Shown: positions 1-10,136 of the stretch, in pieces
Layout of the letters: each line of letters opens with the position of its first letter
How positions within the stretch are numbered: the stretch's first letter is position 1
Origin: Methylobacterium terricola
GTDB lineage: Bacteria; Pseudomonadota; Alphaproteobacteria; Rhizobiales; Beijerinckiaceae
NCBI RefSeq assembly: GCF_006151805.1
Contig: NZ_VDDA01000003.1
Coordinates: forward strand, 62,001 to 126,000
Length of the DNA: 64,000 bases
Reading direction: 5' to 3'
Position numbers and translations under genes: made by a program
The notes under the pieces: generated by a model
What the model was told of the DNA's origin: nothing
Database searches by the model: none
The model's input: the letters and a program-made list of their open reading frames with translations, nothing else

Positions 1-1229
1 TCGACCGCCGTTTCGCGCCTCATGGAGGCGACATGATGGACCGCCATCGTGGTCGCGCGGCGCAAAACCGACTCGGCGTAGGGGTAGGCCGCCGTCACCA
101 CCAGAGCGCCGGCGAGCGCGACCGCCACGGGATCGCCGCCGGATGATCCCCGCGCCTTGTCTTGGACCTTGGCGACGAGGTCGCCGAGCGGCCCGAACAT
201 CAGGACGATGACCGGAAACAGCCCCAGATTGCCCGTCCCCTGGCTCTCGGTCGCCAGGACGGCCAGGACGGTCGCGGCGATCCAGAGCGGGCGGCGATAG
301 CCACGCAGCAGGGCGAGCGGGCGCGTCAGGATTATCCGTCGCGGGGGGGTCGCGGCCCGTCCGCGCTGGGAGACGAGCCAGAACACGGCGAGCGCGGCGC
401 AGATCAGCGCCGGCAGGTTCCGGATCGCCAGGGCGCTGAGGAAGTAGACACTGCCGCCGCGGTTGATCCGCGCCATTTCGGCGATGTCGCGGCCGTAGGC
501 CCGCACGATTCCGGACGTGGCCAGATCGAGCAAGACCAGGAATGCGGCCAGCCGGACGAAAGCCGCCATGGCGATGCGGCGCGCGACCGGGGAGACGAGG
601 CCCGCCAGGCCGAGCAGCCCCAGCATGACGACGGCGTGCGAGATCTTCCAGCTGACGGCCAGCAGCAGCAGCCACGTCACCAAAGCTGCGTCATGCCGGG
701 CCTTCCTGGACGTGAAGATCCAGGCGAGAAGCAGGAACAGGGCGGCCGACGCGGTGCGATTGTAGACGGCATTGTAGTTGAAGTCGGAGATTGGCTCCCA
801 CTCGACGACGTAAGGGACGAGCGCCATCAGCCCAACGATGGCCAGGAGCGCGACGGCGCGCCGGACCGAATGCTGCCGGATCGCCAGCGGCAGGGCCGCG
901 GGCAGGAGCAGGAACCAGGACGAGACTTGGAGGAGCGCGAAAGGCGGCGCGAAAGCATTGAGCTTCAGGGCGATCCACGCCTGCACGAGGACCAGCCCTC
1001 CGAAGGGCACCATGAAGTCGCGATGCGGCCACTGGCCGTGGTCGATCCGGTAGGCGCCATCGAGCAGCGCCGTGAAATCCTGCGCATAGCGACCGCTCGG
1101 AAAGCCGGGCAGCAGCGCGACGGCAAGGACGAGTGCCAGGGACCATCCACCTATCAGGGCCGAGATCGCATATCCCGCCCGATACCCCTCTCTTACCCTA
1201 GCGTTAGTTCTTACAAAAGTCTTACACAT
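1..1229 (-). CDS. Polytopic membrane protein, GT-C glycosyltransferase-like, truncated by window edge
   Basis: The frame is open on the minus strand from an ATG at 1229 to the window edge (about 409 codons), so the C-terminus is missing. A TAAGGA ribosome binding site lies 7 nt before the ATG. The protein starts MCKTFVRTN, has a first membrane helix at about residues 20-40, and then a DGAYRIDHGQWPHRDFMVPF stretch resembling the first periplasmic loop of GT-C lipid-linked-sugar glycosyltransferases. Eight or more hydrophobic helices follow. The upstream DNA is AT-rich, fitting a promoter. The reading frame and membrane topology are seen directly. The glycosyltransferase assignment is an inference from the loop and helix pattern; an unrelated membrane protein is possible. 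Confidence 0.72.
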   Translation of the reverse strand, partial: MCKTFVRTNARVREGYRAGYAISALIGGWSLALVLAVALLPGFPSGRYAQDFTALLDGAYRIDHGQWPHRDFMVPFGGLVLVQAWIALKLNAFAPPFALLQVSSWFLLLPAALPLAIRQHSVRRAVALLAIVGLMALVPYVVEWEPISDFNYNAVYNRTASAALFLLLAWIFTSRKARHDAALVTWLLLLAVSWKISHAVVMLGLLGLAGLVSPVARRIAMAAFVRLAAFLVLLDLATSGIVRAYGRDIAEMARINRGGSVYFLSALAIRNLPALICAALAVFWLVSQRGRAATPPRRIILTRPLALLRGYRRPLWIAATVLAVLATESQGTGNLGLFPVIVLMFGPLGDLVAKVQDKARGSSGGDPVAVALAGALVVTAAYPYAESVLRRATTMAVHHVASMRRETAV

Positions 1230-1385
1230 AAGCAATTCCTTAGATATCGCTGAATGATTCAATAATAAATATATTCCGTTAAAATACCTTTTCCGCAGAA
1301 TGTCCTGCAACCTTCGACTCAGGATCAGCGCCACTGAAAGTCGTGTATTGACGCATACTTGCACAAAAATCTGCGACGGCGGCCG

Positions 1386-3659
1386 TCACGGCTCACCCTG
1401 GCTCTCCGACTCGTCCCCCTCCCGTTGAGGCGCCGGCCCCGGTGCCGGTCCCAGCCCCGGCGCGACCGGTGTCGCCGGGGCCGGCACCGTCACGACCGGC
1501 GCAGGCCGCCACGGCCGCGCCTCGCCCGGCCGCTTCGCCGTCTCGACCACGACGCCGTCCGCCGTGAACCGCAGGGTCGTCGACCCGTGCGCCGCCAGGA
1601 ACGTCCTGTCGAGCACATGCTTCGCCGTGCAACCCGGCGGCGCCTCCAGCCGGGTGACCACCACGGTCGCCCGCGCGCAATCCTCCGGGAAGGCGCGCTT
1701 GTCGCGCACCAGCGCCACGCTGACGCCGTGCGGCCCGTGACCGACGCAGCCGAGCCTGTCGCAGCGGGCACCCGTGGTCAGCCCGGGATCGTCGCGGGAA
1801 CGGCCGTCGCCGTCGGCCTTCAGCCATTGCTCCAGCACGAAGGCGGGGGGCTTCCCCAGCACCACGAGGCGGCCGTCGGCCCCGCGCAGGGCCGCCCCGC
1901 CGCCTTCGCGATCCACGTAGAGGTCGGGCCGCTGGGGCGACGCCGCGAGGGCGAGGCCGACGAGGCCGGGGGCGAGGCCGAGCCAGCGCAGGCCCGAGAC
2001 CGGCAGCACCAGCAGCAGCAGGGCCACGGTCATCAGCCCCAGCGCGCCGGCGCCGAAGGCCGGCACCACCAGGGTCGCCCGGTCGAAGCTCTCGATCCAG
2101 GCCGAGATGTCGAGCATGCCGCGCACGGCGAGCCCCATCGTCCACCAGACCGGCCGGTCGAGGGCGAAGGGATGGGCCAGGATGCCGAGCACGGCCGCCG
2201 GCATCACCACCAGAGAGACCAGCGGCAGGGTCAGCGCGTTGCCGACGACGCCGAAGGGCTGCACGGTCTGGAAATGGTAGGTGGCGAAGGGCGCGGTGGC
2301 GACCTGCGCCACCAAGGTGGTGGCGAGGGTGCCGATGATGGTGGCCAGCAGCCAGGCGAGCCCGCGGGTGACCGGCCCAGCCCCTTCCGGGTTCCACAGC
2401 CGCCCCTCGATCAGCCGCGCGCAGGCGACGAGCCCCGCCACCGCGCCGAACGACATCTGGAAGCTCGGGCCGAGCAGCCCTTCCGGCTCGCGGGCGAGCG
2501 CGATCAGGGCGGCAAGCGCCAGGTTGCGCAGGCTGAGCGCCGGCCGGTCGACCAGGATCGCCCCGAGCATCACCAGGGTCATCACCAGCGAGCGCTCGGC
2601 GGCGAGGTCCCAGCCCGAGAAGGCGCAGTATCCCGTGACCGCGAACATCGCCAGGACCGCGGCGATCTTCTTGATCAGCCAGCCGAGCGCCAGTCCCGGG
2701 ACCAGGGCGAGGACAGCCCGCACGAGCCAGAACACGACGCCTGCGGCCAGCACCATGTGGAGGCCGGAGATGGACACGACGTGATAGATTCCCGCCGCCC
2801 GGAGCGTGTCGTTGGTGTCCTGGTCGATGAGGCCGCGCTTGCCGGTGACGAGGGCCGCCGCCACCGCGCCGGCCTGGGTGATGCCGCCCGCGCCGCCATT
2901 CGATTCGGCGATGCGGCGGGTCAGCGCGTTGCGGGCCTCGTCGAGGCCGGCGGCGAGGCGCAGGGACAAGGGCGCCGGTTCGGGCGGGGGCGTGATCGCG
3001 GCGGAGCCGAGGAGCGAGCCGACGGCGCCGATGCCGCGGAAGTAGGCGTCGCGGGAGAAGTCGTAGCCGCCCGGGCGCGCCGGTTCCGGCGGCGGCAGCA
3101 GGCGGGCCTTGGCCTCGATGTAGGCGCCGGGCCTGAGGCCGTCGGCGCGGCGATACGAGACCCGCACCCGGGCCGGGCGCTCCGACACCGGCATCTCGCC
3201 GAGCGCCAGGACCCGCACCACCAGACGCGCGCCCTCCTCGCGCTCCTCCAACGCCTCGACGAAGCCGCGGAGCGGCGCGATCACCGTGCGGGCGAGGACC
3301 GGCGCGGCGACGCTGGCGGTGCGGTACGCGGCGGCGGCAAAGCCCAGGAATCCGAACGAGGCCGCCAGCAGCAGGGCCGGTGCCACCGCCCGGGCCCGGA
3401 GCGCGACCGCCCCGCCCGCGAGCGCGAGGCCGGTGCCGACCGGCGCGGCGAGGAGGACGGTCCCATCCGCCAGCGTGAGGAACACGAGCGCGCCGGCCCC
3501 GAAGGCGACGGCGAGCCAGGGGAACAGCCGGCGCTGCGCGGCCTCCGCGGCGAGGCTGCCGGAGACCCAGCCCCCGAGGGCCGGCAGCAGCAGCACGGGC
3601 GCCGGCAGCGCGCGCCAGCCGCGCGCCACGACACCCGTTCCTGCCCGCGGCCCCGCCAT
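1386..3659 (-). CDS. comEC: ComEC/Rec2 family DNA-uptake channel protein
   Basis: This 757-residue inner-membrane protein is predicted to move single-stranded DNA into the cytoplasm during natural transformation. N-terminal helices are followed by a soluble DUF4131-type OB-fold domain (about residues 130-230). The competence domain carries the family signature HVVSISGLHMVLAAG near residue 296 and many more helices. The last 200 residues resemble the ComEC C-terminal region, but I see no intact HxHxDH metal site, and the extreme tail is Pro/Ala-rich. It is transcribed away from gltX. In Hyphomicrobiales comEC is commonly found beside gltX, which supports the call. Alphaproteobacteria often carry comEC without a full competence set, so transformation itself is not implied. 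Confidence 0.92.
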   Translation of the reverse strand: MAGPRAGTGVVARGWRALPAPVLLLPALGGWVSGSLAAEAAQRRLFPWLAVAFGAGALVFLTLADGTVLLAAPVGTGLALAGGAVALRARAVAPALLLAASFGFLGFAAAAYRTASVAAPVLARTVIAPLRGFVEALEEREEGARLVVRVLALGEMPVSERPARVRVSYRRADGLRPGAYIEAKARLLPPPEPARPGGYDFSRDAYFRGIGAVGSLLGSAAITPPPEPAPLSLRLAAGLDEARNALTRRIAESNGGAGGITQAGAVAAALVTGKRGLIDQDTNDTLRAAGIYHVVSISGLHMVLAAGVVFWLVRAVLALVPGLALGWLIKKIAAVLAMFAVTGYCAFSGWDLAAERSLVMTLVMLGAILVDRPALSLRNLALAALIALAREPEGLLGPSFQMSFGAVAGLVACARLIEGRLWNPEGAGPVTRGLAWLLATIIGTLATTLVAQVATAPFATYHFQTVQPFGVVGNALTLPLVSLVVMPAAVLGILAHPFALDRPVWWTMGLAVRGMLDISAWIESFDRATLVVPAFGAGALGLMTVALLLLVLPVSGLRWLGLAPGLVGLALAASPQRPDLYVDREGGGAALRGADGRLVVLGKPPAFVLEQWLKADGDGRSRDDPGLTTGARCDRLGCVGHGPHGVSVALVRDKRAFPEDCARATVVVTRLEAPPGCTAKHVLDRTFLAAHGSTTLRFTADGVVVETAKRPGEARPWRPAPVVTVPAPATPVAPGLGPAPGPAPQREGDESESQGEP

Positions 3660-3863
3660 CCCCCGCGCCCTGATGCCAAGATCCCGGCGACAAACCCGCG
3701 CGCATCCCGGGCCCGCGGCGAACGACCGGCCCCGGAGACGGTTTCTTAACGGCTCGTCTCGCGCATGCTACAGGACCGGGCGCCGGCGGGTCGACTCAGC
3801 CGACCCTGCCCTAACGGCCCCGGCCACACCGTTTTTTCCGCTCTCACCCGGTTCTCGTCGCGC

Positions 3864-5282
3864 ATGTCCTCCGTCGTCACCCGCTTTGCCCCGTCGCCCA
3901 CGGGCTTCCTCCACATCGGCGGGGGTCGCACGGCGTTGTTCAATTGGCTCTATGCGCGCCGGCACGGCGGGCGGATGCTGCTGCGCATCGAGGACACCGA
4001 CCGCGAGCGCTCGACGCAAGGCGCCATCGACGCGATCCTCGACGGGCTGAACTGGCTCGGCCTCGATTGGGACGGCGACGTGGTCTACCAGTTCGCCCGC
4101 GCAAGCAGGCACCGCGAGGTGGCGGAGGGCCTGCTCGCCGCCGGCCGGGCCTATCACTGCTACGCCACGCCCGAGGAGCTGACCGAGATGCGCGAGGCCG
4201 CCCGGCGCGAGGGCCGGCCGATCCGCTACGACGGCCGCTGGCGCGACCGCGACCCGTCCGAGGCTCCGGCCGGCGTCAAGCCGGTCATCCGCCTGCGCGC
4301 GCCGACCGACGGCGAGACCGTGGTCGAGGACGCGGTGCAGGGCCGCGTCGTGTGGCAGAACAAGGACCTCGACGACCTCGTCCTGCTGCGCTCGGACGGC
4401 ACCCCGACCTACATGCTGGCGGTGGTGGTCGACGACCACGACATGGGCGTGACCCACATCATCCGCGGCGACGACCACCTGACCAACGGCGCGCGCCAGA
4501 CCCAGATCTACCAGGCGCTGGGCTGGGACGTGCCGAACATGTCGCACATCCCGCTGATCCACGGGCCGGACGGGGCCAAGCTGTCGAAGCGCCACGGCGC
4601 GCTCGGGGTCGATGCCTATCGCGACCTCGGCTACCTGCCGGCGGCGCTCCGCAACTACCTCGTGCGCCTCGGCTGGAGCCACGGCGACCAGGAGATCTTC
4701 TCCACCGACGAGATGATCGCCGCCTTCGACCTCGCCCAGGTCGGCCGCTCGCCGGCCCGGTTCGATTTCGCCAAGCTCGAGAACCTGAACGGCCACTACA
4801 TCCGCTCGTCCTCGAACGAGGATCTGCTCGCGGCGATCGAGGCGATCCTGCCGACGCAAGGGCAGCGCTGGGGCCTCTCGGCGCCGCTCGCTCCGGCGCT
4901 GCGCGACACGTTCATCGCCGCGATGCCGGGCCTGAAGGAGCGGGCCAAGACCCTGATTGAGCTCGTCGACAGCGCCTATTATCTCTACGCCAGCCCGGTC
5001 GTCCTCGACGAGAAGGCGACCGGCCTCCTCGGCAATGGCGGCCGCGAGCGGCTGGCCGGCGCCCTGCCCCATCTCGAGGCGCTGACCGAATGGTCCGCCG
5101 CCTCGACCGAGGGCGCGGTGCGGCATTTTGCCGAGAGCGCCGGCGTCAAGCTCGGGCAGGTGGCCCAGCCCCTGCGTGCGGCGCTCACCGGCCGGACGAC
5201 CTCGCCGCCGCTCTTCGACGTGATGGCGGTGCTCGGCCGCGACGAGAGCCTGACGCGGCTGCGGGCGCAGGCGACCGCCTGA
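3864..5282 (+). CDS. gltX: Glutamate--tRNA ligase
   Basis: Class I aminoacyl-tRNA synthetase that charges tRNA-Glu (and in many alphaproteobacteria also tRNA-Gln, before amidation). I chose the ATG at 3864, which gives 472 residues starting [20 protein letters not shown]. The longer frame upstream adds a non-conserved leader. The HIGH-type motif is HIGG near residue 14, and the KMSKS-type loop is KLSKR near residue 239, followed by [16 protein letters not shown]. The length is normal for the family. It is divergent from comEC across about 200 bp and is followed by a strong hairpin and then gltA. Confidence 0.96.
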   Translation: MSSVVTRFAPSPTGFLHIGGGRTALFNWLYARRHGGRMLLRIEDTDRERSTQGAIDAILDGLNWLGLDWDGDVVYQFARASRHREVAEGLLAAGRAYHCYATPEELTEMREAARREGRPIRYDGRWRDRDPSEAPAGVKPVIRLRAPTDGETVVEDAVQGRVVWQNKDLDDLVLLRSDGTPTYMLAVVVDDHDMGVTHIIRGDDHLTNGARQTQIYQALGWDVPNMSHIPLIHGPDGAKLSKRHGALGVDAYRDLGYLPAALRNYLVRLGWSHGDQEIFSTDEMIAAFDLAQVGRSPARFDFAKLENLNGHYIRSSSNEDLLAAIEAILPTQGQRWGLSAPLAPALRDTFIAAMPGLKERAKTLIELVDSAYYLYASPVVLDEKATGLLGNGGRERLAGALPHLEALTEWSAASTEGAVRHFAESAGVKLGQVAQPLRAALTGRTTSPPLFDVMAVLGRDESLTRLRAQATA

Positions 5283-5346
5283 GGCGGGAGCACGCTTCTG
5301 CCCAAAGCAGAGGCAGGCCTCGGCGGCAGGCACAACCCTTCCGCGC

Positions 5347-5373
5347 ACCCCCGCGAATCCGCTTCGCGGGGGT
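5347..5373 (+). terminator. Hairpin downstream of gltX
   Basis: A perfect 11-bp inverted repeat (ACCCCCGCGAA / TTCGCGGGGGT) with a 5-nt loop lies 65 bp after the gltX stop. It has no T-run, so it is either a weak or Rho-assisted terminator or an RNA 3'-end stabiliser. Confidence 0.5.
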
Positions 5374-5390
5374 GATCCGACCACCCCTGA

Positions 5391-5408
5391 ACAGAATCTG
5401 AATTCTGT
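5391..5408. promoter_or_regulatory. Palindrome upstream of gltA
   Basis: ACAGAAT-CTGA-ATTCTGT is a perfect 7-4-7 inverted repeat about 150 bp before the gltA start, in an otherwise GC-rich leader. Its position and AT content suit an operator, but I recognise no cognate regulator. Function is inferred from symmetry only. Confidence 0.35.
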
Positions 5409-5561
5409 CACCCGGGCCGGGGCCCGTAGTTGATGCCGGTGCGTCGATCCGCTAACCCGGACGGCGAGTGAGCACCCGCAGCAAAGTTCGCCGCCCTGCC
5501 CCGGGGGCCGCGGTCGAGGCGACGACGCTCAGTCTCGTTGATGGAAAGGGTCCGCAACCCC

Positions 5562-6854
<1,293 letters not shown>

Positions 6855-6876
6855 GGCTATCTGGTGGTGAAATGAG

Positions 6877-6911
6877 AACGGGCGGCACTGGCGTGCCGCC
6901 CGTTTCTTTTT
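6877..6911 (+). terminator. Intrinsic terminator of gltA
   Basis: A 12-bp perfect stem (AACGGGCGGCAC / GTGCCGCCCGTT) with a TGGC loop is followed by TCTTTTT, 22 bp after the gltA stop. This is the clearest Rho-independent terminator in the window. Confidence 0.92.
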
Positions 6912-6939
6912 GTGCGACGGCATCCGAAACAAAACCGCT

Positions 6940-7110
6940 CCCTTTCCCGGACGACTGAAGCGTCAGTGGAAGGAGATCCTGGATCCAGCACGAAAAGTCG
7001 CGAAGCGTCTGCCCGTCTGCAACGGTGCAACAAGCAGAATCGCGTCGCGGCGAATCTTACGGCTGGATCCCGGATCTCCTTCCACTTCGTTGCAGTCGTC
7101 CGGGAAAGGG
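6940..7110. repeat. Palindromic intergenic repeat, family A, copy 1
   Basis: A 171-bp element with near-perfect terminal inverted repeats, CCCTTTCCCGGACGACTG at the left and its complement at the right. In this copy pairing extends outward to 23 bp (6935-7115). A second inverted segment (GTGGAAGGAGATCC ... GGATCTCCTTCCAC) lies inside. The middle shares GTCGCGAAGCGTCTGCC and GTCTGCAACGGTG with the copy at 42901-43070. There is no reading frame. Together with the gltA terminator it fills the 314-bp gap before the next gene. Confidence 0.9.
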
Positions 7111-7168
7111 AGCGGCGAGATCAAAATCCCGGCGGGTATTACACGCTCGCCGGGACTGGCTTCAATCC

Positions 7169-8152
7169 TTACGCCGGCACCTTGCCGCCCAGCTCGTCCT
7201 CGATATGCGCCCGCACGATCGCATCGAAGTCCGGCTCGGCCTGGAAGCCCAGTTCCAGCGCCCGCCGGGCGTCGAAGGTGCGCGGCCAGCCGGCGACGAT
7301 GCGCTCGATCGTCGGATCGGGCTCGCGGCGGATGCGGGCGACGGCCGCATCGCCGGCAGCGCGGCGCAGGGCCTCGATCTGCTCGGCCACCGTGGCGCCG
7401 ACGCCCGGCATGGTCAAATTGCGGCGGTCGCCGAGGCGCTGGGTGTCGATCGTCGCGGCGTGGATCAGGAAGCCGACCGCCGAGCGCGGCGAGGCGTGCC
7501 AGTGGCGGACCTGGTCGGAGACCGGCAGCACGGCGTCCTGGCCGGCCAGGGGCTCGCGGATGATGCCGGAGAAGAAGCCCGACGCCGCCTTGTTGGGCTT
7601 GCCGGGCCGCACGCAGATCGTCGGCAGGCGGATGCCGACGCCGTCGAAGATGCCGCGGCGCGAATAGTCGGAGAGCAGGAGCTCGCCGATCGCCTTCTGG
7701 GTGCCGTAGCTGGTGAGCGGCGCCGTCAGGTACTCGTCCGGGATCGGATCGGGCATCGGCGCGCCAAAGACGGCCACCGACGAGGTGAAGACGAAGCGGG
7801 GCTTGTAGCCCTCGCCGATCGCCCGCACCGCGTCGTAGAGGCGGCGCGTGCCGTCGAGGTTGATCCGGTAGCCCTTGTCGAAATCGGCCTCGGCCTCGCC
7901 CGACACGATGGCGGCGAGGTGGAAGATCACGTCGGGGCGATCCGCCACCAGGCGCTCGGCCTCGCCGGGCTCGGAGAAGTCTGAGGCGGACGCGGAGACC
8001 GGGATCGTCGTGCCGGCCGGTGCCTCGGGCGGCACGACGTCGTGCAGGGTCAGGCGCGAGATGGTCTCGCCGCCTAAGCGACCGTCCTTGACCAGCCGGT
8101 CGAGGAGCTTGCGGCCGACCATGCCGGCGGCGCCGAGGATGAGGATATGCAT
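7169..8152 (-). CDS. DenD-like NAD-dependent D-erythronate dehydrogenase / epimerase-family SDR
   Basis: The 327-residue extended SDR starts MHILILGAAGMVGRKLLDRL, with the GxxGxxG NAD-binding glycines. It has a catalytic-type YGTQKAIGELLL motif (Tyr and Lys, YxxxK) and an RLPTICVRPGKPNKAA segment typical of the DenD branch, which oxidises D-erythronate at C2. The ATG at 8152 places the Rossmann strand at the N-terminus; an upstream in-frame start would add 12 residues that run into the SDR gene. It is the last gene of the minus-strand set and lies 16 bp after the SDR stop, so it is probably co-transcribed. The usual erythronate partners (a four-carbon acid sugar kinase and an aldolase) are not nearby, so the true substrate is uncertain. 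Confidence 0.82.
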   Translation of the reverse strand: MHILILGAAGMVGRKLLDRLVKDGRLGGETISRLTLHDVVPPEAPAGTTIPVSASASDFSEPGEAERLVADRPDVIFHLAAIVSGEAEADFDKGYRINLDGTRRLYDAVRAIGEGYKPRFVFTSSVAVFGAPMPDPIPDEYLTAPLTSYGTQKAIGELLLSDYSRRGIFDGVGIRLPTICVRPGKPNKAASGFFSGIIREPLAGQDAVLPVSDQVRHWHASPRSAVGFLIHAATIDTQRLGDRRNLTMPGVGATVAEQIEALRRAAGDAAVARIRREPDPTIERIVAGWPRTFDARRALELGFQAEPDFDAIVRAHIEDELGGKVPA

Positions 8153-8168
8153 CGTCGTGTCTCCGTCC

Positions 8169-8915
8169 TCAGAGCGTGAAGCCGCCATCGGCGACGTGGG
8201 TCTGGCCGGTGGTGAAGCGCGATTCGTCCGAGGCGAGGTAGACGGCGAGCGCGGCCATCTCCTCCGGGGTGCCGAGCCGGCCCATCGGCTGACGGTCGAT
8301 GAAGGCCTGGCGGGCGGCCTCGACCGAGGTCTTGTTCATCTCAGCCAGGGCCGCGATGCGATCGTCGAGCGACGGCGACTGGATCGTGCCGGGGCAGATC
8401 GCGTTCGCCCGCACGCCGCTGCGGATGAAGTCCCGCGCCACCGCCTTGGTGAGGCCGACCACCGCCGCCTTCGAGGCGCCGTAGACGTAGCGGTTCGGTG
8501 CGGTGGCGTCGGCGCCGACTGCCGAGGCGATGTTGACGATCGAGCCGTTGCCGCGCTCCAGCATGCCGGGCAGGAAGGCCCGGATGGTGCGGTGCATCGA
8601 GCGCACGTTGAGATCGAAGGCGAGATCCCACTCGGCGTCGGTGCAGTCGAGGATGGTGCCGTGATGGACGAAGCCGGCGGCATTCACCAGCACGTCGACC
8701 GGCCCGGCCTGCCTGGCGAAGGCCGCGATGGCCTCCTCCGAGCGCACGTCGAGGGAGAAGGCCTTCGCGCCCTTCAGGCCCTCGAGCTTGCCGGCATCGA
8801 GGTCGGTCGCCAGCACCTCGGCGCCCTCAGCCAGGAACGCCGCCGCGATGGCGCGGCCGATCCCCTGCCCCGCCGCCGTCACGACCGCGCGCTTGCCCGT
8901 CAGCCGTCCCGCCAT
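8169..8915 (-). CDS. SDR oxidoreductase, 2-keto-3-deoxy-sugar-acid dehydrogenase-like
   Basis: A classical short-chain dehydrogenase of 248 residues with the TAAGQGIG nucleotide-binding glycine motif, NAAG, a catalytic Ser in IASAV and YGASK as the Tyr/Lys pair. The segment CPGTIQSPSLDDRI resembles dehydrogenases of the 2-keto-3-deoxy-L-fuconate type and the related DHRS6/BDH2 group. Two ATGs lie six bases apart: GGGAGGA abuts the first with no spacing but sits about 6 nt before the second, so 8915 (MAGRLTGKRAV) is the better start. It sits inside the sugar-acid set, 60 bp after the GNAT gene and 16 bp before the DenD-like gene. The exact substrate is inferred. Confidence 0.82.
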   Translation of the reverse strand: MAGRLTGKRAVVTAAGQGIGRAIAAAFLAEGAEVLATDLDAGKLEGLKGAKAFSLDVRSEEAIAAFARQAGPVDVLVNAAGFVHHGTILDCTDAEWDLAFDLNVRSMHRTIRAFLPGMLERGNGSIVNIASAVGADATAPNRYVYGASKAAVVGLTKAVARDFIRSGVRANAICPGTIQSPSLDDRIAALAEMNKTSVEAARQAFIDRQPMGRLGTPEEMAALAVYLASDESRFTTGQTHVADGGFTL

Positions 8916-8975
8916 GTCCATTCCTCCCGTGATGTCCCGCCCTGCTCGCTGGCGGGCTTGTCGTGTGTCGCCGCG

Positions 8976-10136
8976 TCAGGCGAGGCGCTTGTGCATATGC
9001 ACTAGGCGCCGGTCCGGCAGATCCTCGACCCGCGCGGTGGCGTAGCCCCGCCGCGCGTACCAGTCGATGTTCCGCACGAGCTTGTCCCCGGTGTAGAGGC
9101 GAAGCTCCGACAGGTCGAGGTCCCGCGCCCGGTCCTCGGCCGCCGCCAGCAGGGCATTGCCGAGGCCGGTCCCCTGGTGCGCCGGATCGACCGCGACGCT
9201 CCAGATCATCAGATGGTCGGGCGCCGGATCGAGCGCCAGGGCGCCGGCGAGCGCCCCGTCGGCCTCCGCCAGCCAGACCTCGTAGCGCGCCAGCACCTCG
9301 GCGGCAGGCGTGAGGAGCGGCACCGGCTCGACGCCGAGGATCGGGCGATTCCGCGCGTAGGCGGCCTCCTGCAACGCCGCGAGGGCGGCGTCGTCCGCGG
9401 TGGTCGCCCGCCGCATGGTGCTCCCCGAGATCGTCGGCCGGTTGAGCGCGCCGAGACGCAAGGACTGGCCGCCGTCGAGATTGGCCGGGTCGAGCCAGCG
9501 GTCGAAACCCTGCCGGATCTGCGGCCACTCGCCGTCGAGCATCGAGAACCAGGTCGTGTCGCGGTTGCGGCCCTTCACGATCACGGCCTGGCGGAACAGC
9601 CCCTCGTAGGAGAAGCCGAGGCGCTGCGCCGCGCTGCGCGAGGGCGCGTTGAGGGCGTTGCACTTCCACTCGTAGCGGCGATAGCCGAGGTCGAAGACGT
9701 AACCGGCGAGGAGCCGCATCGCCTCGGTGGCGCCGGGTTTGCGCTGGAGCGCCGGCGTGTAGAGGATGTTGCCGACCTCGATCACCCGGTTGGCGCGGTC
9801 GATCCGCATCAGCGCGGCGTGGCCGACCGCCTTGCCGGTCCGCGCATCCAGGATGGCGTAGAACAGCGGATCGGCGGACGCCGCGCAGGCTTCGAGATGG
9901 GCCTGGAAGCTCTCGCGATCAGGGAAGGGCCCGGCCGGCATGTATTGCCACAAGGCCTCCTTGCCCGGCCCGACCGCCCCCTCGGCGAGGTCGGCCCCGT
10001 GCGCCGCGGCATCGAGCGGGACGATCGAGACGTGGCGCCCGTCGAGGCGGATCCGCTCCGGACCGTGGGCAGGGCCGGCGAGCGTGACGGGATGGCCGAT
10101 CGGCAGGCCGGTGATGGGGTCGCGGTCGGGGCTCAT
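8976..10136 (-). CDS. Tandem GNAT acetyltransferase (two fused GNAT domains)
   Basis: The 386-residue protein carries two acetyltransferase domains. The first (about residues 20-235) is RimJ/RimL-like, with the conserved EVGNILYTPALQRKPGATEA and NAPSRSAAQRLGFSYEG segments. The second (about 250-386) is a shorter GNAT with a WSVAVDPAHQGTGLGNALL acetyl-CoA-binding loop (Q-x-x-G-x-G/A type). The ATG at 10136 (MSPDRDPITGLPIGHP) overlaps the stop of the PEP-mutase-like gene by 4 bp, so translation is coupled. Both CoA-binding motifs look intact. The substrates are unknown; the first domain's relatives act on protein N-termini or small amines. Why it is embedded in a catabolic operon is unclear. 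Confidence 0.82.
   Translation of the reverse strand: MSPDRDPITGLPIGHPVTLAGPAHGPERIRLDGRHVSIVPLDAAAHGADLAEGAVGPGKEALWQYMPAGPFPDRESFQAHLEACAASADPLFYAILDARTGKAVGHAALMRIDRANRVIEVGNILYTPALQRKPGATEAMRLLAGYVFDLGYRRYEWKCNALNAPSRSAAQRLGFSYEGLFRQAVIVKGRNRDTTWFSMLDGEWPQIRQGFDRWLDPANLDGGQSLRLGALNRPTISGSTMRRATTADDAALAALQEAAYARNRPILGVEPVPLLTPAAEVLARYEVWLAEADGALAGALALDPAPDHLMIWSVAVDPAHQGTGLGNALLAAAEDRARDLDLSELRLYTGDKLVRNIDWYARRGYATARVEDLPDRRLVHMHKRLA

Noticed and set aside
1359-3749. Long plus-strand frame opposite comEC
   Set aside because: Its product is Arg/Gly/Asp/Gln-rich low complexity, the typical antisense shadow of a GC-rich gene; comEC on the minus strand has real family motifs.
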